NCBI GenBank assembly: GCA_024803745.1
Contig: JANJXV010000151.1
Coordinates: 992,001 to 1,056,000 of the forward strand
Origin: Megascapheus bottae
Taxonomy: Eukaryota > Chordata > Mammalia > Rodentia > Geomyidae
DNA length: 64,000 nt
Direction: 5' to 3'
Shown one piece after another: positions 54,886 through 64,000 of this stretch. The translations under genes and the position numbers were made by a program. Each line of letters opens with the position of its first letter. Within the stretch, counting starts at the first letter, position 1. The notes below the pieces were generated by a model that saw only the letters and a program-made list of their open reading frames with translations, had not been told where the DNA came from and searched no databases.

Positions 54886-56921
54886 TCACACACCTCCATT
54901 CTGTGACTTCACACACATCCATTCCATGACTTCACACACCTCCATTAGATGCCTACACACACCTCCATTCTTTGACTTCACACACCTCCATTCTATGAGT
55001 TCACACACCTCCATTTGTGACTCTACACACCACCTTTTTGACTTCACACACCTCCATTCTGTGATTTCACATACCTCCATTCTGTGACTTCACACACCTT
55101 TATTGTTTGACTTCACACACCTCCATTCTTTGACTTCACACACCTCCTTTCCATGACTTCACACACCTCCATTCAATGACATCACACACCTCCATTCTGA
55201 CTTCACACACCTCCATTCTATAACTTCACACAACTCCATTCTGACTTCACACACCTCCATTCTATGAGTTCACACACCTCCATTCTGTGACTTCACACAC
55301 CTTTATTGTTTGACTTCACACACCTGCATTCTTTGACTTCACACACCTCCTTTCCATGACTTCACACACCTCCATTACATGAGTTCACACACCTCCATTC
55401 TATGAGTTCACACACCTCCATTTTGACTTCACACACCTCCATTCTATGACTTCACACACCTTCATTCTTACTTCAGAAACATCCATTATAGGACTTCACG
55501 CACTTCCATTCTATGACTTCACACACCTCCATTCTGTGGCTTCACTCACCTCCATTCTGAGTTCACACACCTCCATTCTGTGACTTCACACACCTACATT
55601 CTGTGACTTCACACACCTCCATTCTGAGTTCACACACCTCCATTCTGTGACTTCACACACCTCCATTCTGACTTCAAACAGCTCCATTCTATGACTTCAC
55701 ACACCTCCATTCTGTGCCTTCACACACCTCCATTCTATGATTTAACACACCTTCATTCTTACTTCACAAACATCCATTCTATGACTTTACACACCTCCAT
55801 TCTATGACTTCACACACCTCCATTCTGTGACTTCACAAACCTCCATTCTGTGACTTCACACACCTCAATTCTGTGACTTCACACACCTCCATTATGACTT
55901 CACACACATCCATTCTATGACTTCACACACCTCCATTCTATGACTTCACACACCTTCATTCTGTGACTTCACACACTTCCATTCTGAGTTCACACACCTC
56001 CATTCTGTGACTTCACACAACTCCAATCTGACTTCACACAGCTCCATTCTGTGACTTCACACAACTCCATTCTTTGACTTCACACACCTCCATTCTATGA
56101 CTTCACACACCTCCAGTGTGACTTCACACAGCTCCATTCTATGAGTTCACACACGTGCATTGTGACTTCACACACCTCCATTCTATGACTTCACACACCT
56201 CCATTCTGACTTCACACACCTCCATTCTGACTTCACAAACATCAATTCTGTGACTTCACACACCTCCATTCTTTCGCTTCACACACCTCCATTGTGAGTT
56301 CACACACCTCCATTCTGAATTCACAAACATCAGTTCTGTGACTTCACACACCTCCATTCTATGACTTCACACACCTCCATACTACGACTTCACACACCTC
56401 CATTCTATGACTTCACAAACCTCCATTCTGACTTCACACACCTCCATTCTGACTTCACAAACATCAATTCTGTGACTTCACACACCTCCATTTTTTGACT
56501 TCACACATCTCCATTGTGAGTTCACACACCTCCATTCTATGACTTCACACACCTCCATTCTGACTTCACACAGCTCCATTCTATGACTTCACACACCTCC
56601 ATTCTGTGCCTTCAACATCTACATTTTATGACTTAACACACCTTCATTCTTTCTTCACAAACATTCATTCTATGACTTCACACACCTCCATTCTATGACT
56701 TCACACACCTCCATTCTATGACTTCCACACCTCCATTCTGTGACTTCACACACCACCATTCTATGACTTCACATACCTCCATTGTGCCTTCACACACCTC
56801 CATTCTATGAGTTCACACACCTCCATTCTGTCTTCACACACCTCCATTCTATGACATCACACACCTCCATTCTGACTTCACACATCTCCATTCTATAACT
56901 TCACACAACTCCATTCTGACT
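54886..56921 (+). repeat. Region C 2,036-bp HOR, next copy
   Basis: The distance from anchor to anchor is 2,036 bp (CTGTGACTTCACACACATCC at 54,901 and 56,937). It follows the previous unit almost base for base without the 1-bp deletion. Visible differences include CATTCAATGACATC near 55,173 and CCTCCAGTGTGAC near 56,111. Confidence 0.87.
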
Positions 56922-57044
56922 TCACACACCTCCATTCTGTGACTTCACACACATCCATTCCATGACTTCACACACCTCCATTAGATGCCTACACGCACCT
57001 CCATTCTTTGACTTCACACACCTCCATTCTATGAGTTCACACAC
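56922..57044 (+). repeat. Truncated HOR unit at the C/C' junction
   Basis: This is the first 123 bp of a further 2,036-bp unit (anchor TTAGATGCCTACACGC). It is cut off inside a GTTCACACACCTC monomer common to both parents, at about 57,035-57,047. From there the sequence is that of 46,361 onward, so this is the exchange point of the large duplication. Confidence 0.85.
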
Positions 57045-58663
57045 CTCAATTCTGAGACTTCACACACCTCCATTCTGACTACACCCAGCTCCATTCAATG
57101 ACTTCACACACCTCCATTCTGTGATTTCGCACACCTCCAATCTGACTTCACACAGCTCCACTCTATGCCTTCCCACACCTCCATTCTATGAGTTCACACA
57201 CCTCCATTCTATGACTTCACACACCTCCATTCTGTGATTTCACACACCTCCATTCTGAGTTGAAACACCTCCGTTCTGTGACTTAACACACCTCCATTCT
57301 GTGATTTCACACACCACCATTCTGAGTTCACACACCTCCATTCTGTGACTTCACACACCTCCATTCTGACTTCAAACAGCTCCATTCTATGACTTCACAC
57401 ACCTCCATTCTGTGCCTTCACACACCTCCATTCTATGATTTAACACACTTTCATTCTTACTTCACAAACATCCATTCTATGACTTCACACACCTCCATTC
57501 TCTGACTTCACACACCTTCATTCTGTGACTTCACACACCTCCATTCTGAGTTCACACACCTCCATTCTGTGACTTCACACAACTCCAATCTGACTTCACA
57601 CAGCTCCATTCTATGACTTCACACACCTCCATTCTATGACTTCACACACCTCCATTGTGACTTCACACAGCTCCATTCTCTGATTTCACACACCTCCATT
57701 CTGACTTCACACAAATCCATTCTATGACTTCACACACCTCCATTCTGACTTCACACACCTCCATTCTATGACTTCACACAACTCCATTCTGACTTCAGAC
57801 ACCTCCATTCTATGAGTTCACACACGTGCATTGTGACTTCACACACCTCCATTCTATGACTTCAAACACCTCCATTCTGACTTCACACACCTCCATTCTG
57901 ACTTCACAAGCATCAATTCTGTGACTTCACACACCTCCATTCTTTCGCTTCACACACCTCCATTGTGAGTTCACAAACCTCCATTCTGAATTCACAAACA
58001 TCAATTCTGTGACTTCACACACCTCCATTCTATGACTTCACACACCTCCATACTACGACTTCACACACCTCCATTCTATGACTTCACAAACCTCCATTCT
58101 GACATCACACACCTCCATTCTGACTTCACAAACATAAATTCTGTGACTTCACACACCTCCATTCTATGACTTTACACACCTCCATTCTATGACTTCACAC
58201 ACCTCCATTCTATGACTTCAGACACTTCCATTCTTTGACTTCACACACCTCCATTTTTTGACTTCACACATCTCCATTGTGAGTTCACACACCTCCATTC
58301 TATGACTTCACACACCTCCATTCTGACTCCACACAGCTCCATTCTATGACTTCACACACCTCCATTCTGTGCCTTCACACATCTCCATTTTATGACTTAA
58401 CACACCTTCATTCTTTCTTCACAAACATTCATTCTATGACTTCACACACCTCCATTCTATGACTTCACACACCTCCATTCTATGACTTCACACACCACCA
58501 TTCTATGACTTCACATACCTCCATTGTGACTTCACACACCTCCATTCTATGAGTTCACACACCTCCATTCTGTCTTCACACACCTCCATTCTATGACATC
58601 ACACACCTCCATTCTGACTTCACACACCTCCATTCTATAACTTCACACAACTCCATTCTGACT
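57045..58663 (+). repeat. Region C', copy of 46,361-48,002
   Basis: It is collinear with the left segment of C and shorter by exactly one 23-bp monomer. About ten substitutions were noticed by eye over 1.6-2.3 kb, for example GAGTTGAAACACC (near 57,257), CACAAGCATC (near 57,904) and CTGACATCACAC (near 58,098), which implies better than 99% identity. Confidence 0.85.
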
Positions 58664-59849
58664 TCACACACCTCCATTCTGTGACTTCACACACCTGCAT
58701 TCCATGACTTCACACACCTCCATTCGATGCCTACACACACCTCCATTCTTTGACTTCACACACCTCCATTCTATGAGTTCACACACCTCCATTTGTGACT
58801 CTACACACCACCTTTTTGACTTCACACACCTCCATTCTGTGATTTCACATACCTCCATTCTGTGACTTCACACACCTTTATTGTTTGACTTCACACACCT
58901 CCATTCTTTGACTTCACACACCTCCTTTCCATGACTTCACACACCTCCATTCTATGACATCACACACCTCCATTCTTTGCCTTCACACACCTCCATTCTA
59001 TGATCACACACCTCCATTCTATGACTTCACACACCTCCATTCTATGACTTTACACACCTCCATTCTGTGACTTCACACACCTCAATTCTGTGACTTCACA
59101 CACCTCCATTATGACGTCACACACCTCCATTCTATGACTTCCCACACCTCCATTCTATGACTTCATACATCCATTCTGTGATTTCACACACCTCCATTCT
59201 GAGTTCACACACATCCATTCTGTGTCTTCACACACCTCCAATCTGACTTCACACAGCTCCATTCTATGACTTCACACACCTCCATACTGTGACTTTACAC
59301 ACCTCCATTCTATGATTTCACACACCTCCCTTGTGACTTCACACACCTCCATTCTATGACTTCACACAACTCCATTGTGAGTTCACAAACCTCAATTCTG
59401 TGACTTCACACACCTCTATTTTTTGACTTCACACATCTCCATTGTGAGTTCACACACCTCCATTCTATGACTTCACACACCTCCATTCTGACTTCACACA
59501 GCTCCATTCTATGACTTCACACACCTCCATTCTGTGCCTTCAACATCTACATTTTATGACTTAACACACCTTCATTCTTTCTTCACAAACATTCATTCTA
59601 TGACTTCACACACCTCCATTCTATGACTTCACACACCTCCATTCTATGACTTCCACACCTCCATTCTGTGACTTCACACACCACCATTCTATGACTTCAC
59701 ATACCTCCATTGTGCCTTCACACACCTCCATTCTATGAGTTCACACACCTCCATTCTGTCTTCACACACCTCCATTCTATGACATCACACACCTCCATTC
59801 TGACTTCACACATCTCCATTCTATAACTTCACACAACTCCATTCTGACT
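58664..59849 (+). repeat. Region C', rejoined segment with about 2.4 kb missing
   Basis: The left part follows 48,003-48,715 at +10,661 bp, including the perfect TGACGTCA (48,451 and 59,112). At 59,372-59,393 it switches to 51,141 onward at +8,252 bp. The join monomer (TTGTGAGTTCACAAACCTC) fits neither parent exactly and resembles one at about 47,305. The difference between the offsets, 2,409 bp, is the amount missing relative to C. Confidence 0.85.
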
Positions 59850-61102
59850 TCACACACCTCCATTCTGTGACTTCACACACATCCATTCCATGACTTCACA
59901 CACCTCCATTAGATGACTACACACACCTCCATTCTTTGACTTCACACACCTCCATTCTATGAGTTCACACACCTCCATTTGTGACTCTACACACCACCTT
60001 TTTGACTTCACACACCTCCATTCTGTGATTTCACATACCTCCATTCTGTGACTTCACACACCTTTATTGTTTGACTTCACATACCTCCATTCTTTGACTT
60101 CACACACCTCCTTTCCATGACTTCACACACCTCCATTCTATGACATCACACACCTCCATTCTGACTTCACACACCTCCATTCTATAACTTCACACAACTC
60201 CATTCTGACTTCACACACCTCCATTCTATGAGTTCACACACCTCCATTCTGTGACTTCACACGCCTTTATTGTTTGACTTCACACACCTGCATTCTTTGA
60301 CTTCACACACCTCCTTTCCATGACTTCACACACCTCCATTACATGAGTTCACACACCTCCATTCTATGAGTTCACACACCTCCATTTTGACTTCACACAC
60401 CTCCATTCTGACTTCACAAACATCAATTCTGTGACTTCACACACCTCCATTCTTTCGCTTCACACACCTCCATTGTGAGTTCACACACCTCCATTCTGAA
60501 TTCACAAACATCAGTTCTGTGACATCACACACCTCCATTCTATGACTTCACACACCTCCATACTACGACTTCACACACCTCCATTCTATGACTTCACAAA
60601 CCTCCATTCTGACTTCACACACCTCCATTCTGACTTCACAAACATCAATTCTGTGACTTCACACACCTCTATTTTTTGACTTCACACATCTCCATTGTGA
60701 GTTCACACACCTCCATTCTATGACTTCACACACCTCCATTCTGACTTCACACAGCTCCATTCTATGACTTCACACACCTCCATTCTGTGCCTTCAACATC
60801 TACATTTTATGACTTAACACACCTTCATTCTTTCTTCACAAACATTCATTCTATGACTTCACACACCTCCATTCTATGACTTCACACACCTCCATTCTAT
60901 GACTTCCACACCTCCATTCTGTGACTTCACACACCACCATTCTATGACTTCACATACCTCCATTGTGCCTTCACACACCTCCATTCTATGAGTTCACACA
61001 CCTCCATTCTGTCTTCACACACCTCCATTCTATGACATCACACACCTCCATTCTGACTTCACACATCTCCATTCTATAACTTCACACAACTCCATTCTGA
61101 TT
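59850..61102 (+). repeat. Region C', copy of the shortened 1,253-bp unit
   Basis: It is the same length and has the same private variants as 51,598-52,850, including the TTAGATGACTACACAC anchor and CACGCCTTTATTG. I noticed no differences by eye. Confidence 0.87.
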
Positions 61103-63137
61103 TCACACACCTCCATTCTGTGACTTCACACACATCCATTCCATGACTTCACACACCTCCATTAGATGCCTACACACACCTCCATTCTTTGACTTCACAC
61201 ACCTCCATTCTATGAGTTCACACACCTCCATTTGTGACTCTACACACCACCTTTTTGACTTCACACACCTCCATTCTGTGATTTCACATACCTCCATTCT
61301 GTGACTTCACACACCTTTATTGTTTGACTTCACACACCTCCATTCTTTGACTTCACACACCTCCTTTCCATGACTTCACACACCTCCATTCTATGACATC
61401 ACACACCTCCATTCTGACTTCACACACCTCCATTCTATAACTTCACACAACTCCATTCTGACTTCACACACCTCCATTCTATGAGTTCACACACCTCCAT
61501 TCTGTGACTTCACACACCTTTATTGTTTGACTTCACACACCTGCATTCTTTGACTTCACACACCTCCTTTCCATGACTTCACACACCTCCATTACATGAG
61601 TTCACACACCTCCATTCTATGAGTTCACACACCTCCATTTTGACTTCACACACCTCCATTCTATGACTTCACACACCTTCATTCTTACTTCAGAAACATC
61701 CATTATAGGACTTCACGCACTTCCATTCTATGACTTCACACACCTCCATTCTGTGGCTTCACTCACCTCCATTCTGAGTTCACACACCTCCATTCTGTGA
61801 CTTCACACACCTACATTCTGTGACTTCACACACCTCCATTCTGAGTTCACACACCTCCATTCTGTGACTTCACACACCTCCATTCTGACTTCAAACAGCT
61901 CCATTCTATGACTTCACACACCTCCATTCTGTGCCTTCACACACCTCCATTCTATGATTTAACACACCTTCATTCTTACTTCACAAACATCCATTCTATG
62001 ACTTTACACACCTCCATTCTATGACTTCACACACCTCCATTCTCTGACTTCACAAACCTCCATTCTGTGACTTCACACACCTCAATTCTGTGACTTCACA
62101 CACCTCCATTATGACTTCACACACATCCATTCTATGACTTCACACACCTCCATTCTATGACTTCACACACCTTCATTCTGTGACTTCACACACTTCCATT
62201 CTGAGTTCACACACCTCCATTCTGTGACTTCACACAACTCCAATCTGACTTCACACAGCTCCATTCTGTGACTTCACACAACTCCATTCTTTGACTTCAC
62301 ACGCCTCCATTCTATGACTTCACACACCTCCATTGTGACTTCACACAGCTCCATTCTATGAGTTCACACACGTGCATTGTGACTTCACACACCTCCATTC
62401 TATGACTTCACACACCTCATTCTGACTTCACACACCTCCATTCTGACTTCACAAACATCAATTCTGTGACTTCACACACCTCCATTCTTTCGCTTCACAC
62501 ACCTCCATTGTGAGTTCACACACCTCCATTCTGAATTCACAAACATCAGTTCTGTGACTTCACACACCTCCATTCTATGACTTCACACACCTCCATACTA
62601 CGACTTCACACACCTCCATTCTATGACTTCACAAACCTCCATTCTGACTTCACACACCTCCATTCTGACTTCACAAACATCAATTCTGTGACTTCACACA
62701 CCTCCATTTTTTGACTTCACACATCTCCATTGTGAGTTCACACACCTCCATTCTATGACTTCACACACCTCCATTCTGACTTCACACAGCTCCATTCTAT
62801 GACTTCACACACCTCCATTCTGTGCCTTCAACATCTACATTTTATGACTTAACACACCTTCATTCTTTCTTCACAAACATTCATTCTATGACTTCACACA
62901 CCTCCATTCTATGACTTCACACACCTCCATTCTATGACTTCCACACCTCCATTCTGTGACTTCACACACCACCATTCTATGACTTCACATACCTCCATTG
63001 TGCCTTCACACACCTCCATTCTATGAGTTCACACACCTCCATTCTGTCTTCACACACCTCCATTCTATGACATCACACACCTCCATTCTGACTTCACACA
63101 TCTCCATTCTATAACTTCACACAACTCCATTCTGACT
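61103..63137 (+). repeat. Region C', copy of the 2,035-bp HOR unit
   Basis: This is the copy of 52,851-54,885 at +8,252 bp, with the shared 1-bp deletion (CACCTCATTC at 62,413). One difference seen: 53,222 has CCTCGATTC where this copy has CCTCCATTC. CACGTG is at 62,369. Confidence 0.87.
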
Positions 63138-64000
63138 TCACACACCTCCATTCTGTGACTTCACACACATCCATTCCATGACTTCACACACCTCCATTAG
63201 ATGCCTACACACACCTCCATTCTTTGACTTCACACACCTCCATTCTATGAGTTCACACACCTCCATTTGTGACTCTACACACCACCTTTTTGACTTCACA
63301 CACCTCCATTCTGTGACTTCACATACCTCCATTCTGTGACTTCACACACCTTTATTGTTTGACTTCACACACCTCCATTGTTTGACTTCACACACCTCCT
63401 TTCCATGACTTCACACACCTCCATTCAATGACATCACACACCTCCATTCTGACTTCACACACCTCCATTCTATAACTTCACACAACTCCATTCTGACTTC
63501 ACACACCTCCATTCTATGAGTTCACACACCTCCATTGTGTGACTTCACACACCTTTATTGTTTGACTTCACACACCTGCATTCTTTGACTTCACACACCT
63601 CCTTTCCATGACTTCACACACCTCCATTACATGAGTTCACACACCTCCATTCTATGAGTTCACACACCTCCATTTTGACTTCACACACCTCCATTCTATG
63701 ACTTCACACACCTTCATTCTTACTTCAGAAACATCCATTATAGGACTTCACGCACTTCCATTCTATGACTTCACACACCTCCATTCTGTGGCTTCACTCA
63801 CCTCCATTCTGAGTTCACACACCTCCATTCTGTGACTTCACACACCTACATTCTGTGACTTCACACACCTCCATTCTGAGTTCACACACCTCCATTCTGT
63901 GACTTCACACACCTCCATTCTGACTTCAAACAGCTCCATTCTATGACTTCACACACCTCCATTCTGTGCCTTCACACACCTCCATTCTATGATTTAACAC
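63138..64000 (+). repeat. Region C', last HOR unit, cut by window end
   Basis: This is the copy of 54,886-55,748, including the CATTCAATGACATC variant (63,422). It has at least three private changes: GTGACTTCACATACC near 63,313, CATTGTTTGAC near 63,377 and CATTGTGTGAC near 63,534. The unit and the array continue beyond the window. Confidence 0.85.

Larger units (their letters stand above)
1..64000 (+). repeat. Satellite/minisatellite array, 21-23 bp monomer, spans whole window
   Basis: The whole window is head-to-tail copies of one short monomer in a single orientation. The near-invariant 18-bp core is ACTTCACACACCTCCATT. The linker to the next core is five bases (CTATG most often, also CTGTG, CTTTG, CCATG) or three (CTG, GTG, ATG), giving 23- or 21-bp monomers. 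Frequent core variants are ACTTCACACAGCTCC, AGTTCACACACC, ACTTCACAAACATCAATT and ACTTCAGAAACATCC. On the + strand a typical monomer has 9 C, 7 T, 6 A and 1 G. I saw no inverted monomer, no non-repeat insertion and no boundary with unique DNA, so the true array is longer than the window. The function and the host species cannot be read from the sequence. Confidence 0.97.

Noticed and set aside
1..64000. CRISPR array
   Set aside because: Near-identical short repeats with short variable parts superficially resemble one, but the variable parts are only 3-5 bp and there are no spacers of about 25-40 bp, no leader and no cas genes.
1..64000. Telomere repeat or simple CA microsatellite
   Set aside because: CACACACC occurs in each monomer, but the unit is a fixed 21-23 bp sequence rather than a 5-8 bp telomere motif, and CA runs do not extend beyond the core.
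1..64000. Centromeric CENP-B box or other known centromere protein motif
   Set aside because: No TTCG....A..CGGG-type match was seen in the core or in the frequent variants. A centromeric role cannot be supported from sequence alone.
1..64000. Transposable elements, tRNA, rRNA or other RNA genes
   Set aside because: No stretch departs from the monomer pattern for more than a few bases, so there is no room for such a feature; no terminal repeats, poly(A) tracts or target-site duplications were seen.
1..64000. GGAGG on the minus strand before ATG-like triplets as ribosome binding sites
   Set aside because: GGAGG is the complement of the CCTCC present in almost every core, so its frequency is fixed by the repeat and gives no evidence of translation.
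46361..64000. The C/C' duplication as proven biology
   Set aside because: The sequence supports two copies, but near-identical neighbouring blocks in a satellite are also the classic site of assembly error, so I report it as a finding to be confirmed with spanning reads rather than as certain.

Overview
The window is one uninterrupted satellite (minisatellite-type) DNA array from end to end. I find no protein-coding gene, RNA gene, transposon, CRISPR array or stretch of unique sequence. Every monomer runs in the same direction and is built from an 18-bp core, ACTTCACACACCTCCATT, followed by a variable linker. The linker has five bases in 23-bp monomers (CTATG, CTGTG, CTTTG, CCATG) or three in 21-bp monomers (CTG, GTG, ATG). 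Dividing the window length by the mean monomer length gives roughly 2,800 monomers. A long, slowly diverging, hierarchically organised array with no genes points to a eukaryotic nuclear genome (heterochromatin, subtelomere, pericentromere or a large minisatellite block). Nothing in the sequence identifies the species. Layout. Region A (1 to about 12,940) is the most degenerate part, with scattered partial copies, an approximately 0.6-0.8 kb higher-order repeat (HOR) at 4,441-7,470 and a 1,435-bp HOR at 7,621-12,830. Region B (about 12,940 to 46,360) is a nested HOR block. It is punctuated by a diagnostic GATGCC-containing anchor monomer in three flavours, here called F, N and S, in the order F N N F N F S F S F N N S F N N S S'. 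Whole groups of these are duplicated, with periods of about 3.8 kb (N+F), 3.5 kb (F+S) and 7.1-7.6 kb (S+F+N+N). Region C (46,361-57,044) has a 2,036-bp HOR, and one of its units is shortened to 1,253 bp. Region C' (57,045 to the window end) is a nearly identical tandem copy of C that lacks about 2.4 kb and runs off the window. Region C shares the ACTCTACACACCACC cassette with region A, and B lacks it, so B looks like a block amplified inside an older A/C-type array. How it works together: no gene system is visible. The information here is evolutionary. The order of linker types and rare point variants acts as a barcode that lets successive duplications, deletions and exchanges be ordered. The strong base asymmetry (about 9 C to 1 G per monomer on the + strand) and the TGACTTCA octamer in most monomers are the only properties with a plausible molecular consequence, and both are inference. 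Short open frames occur on both strands but are by-products of the repeat period. Unit boundaries are read by eye and are usually good to within one monomer.
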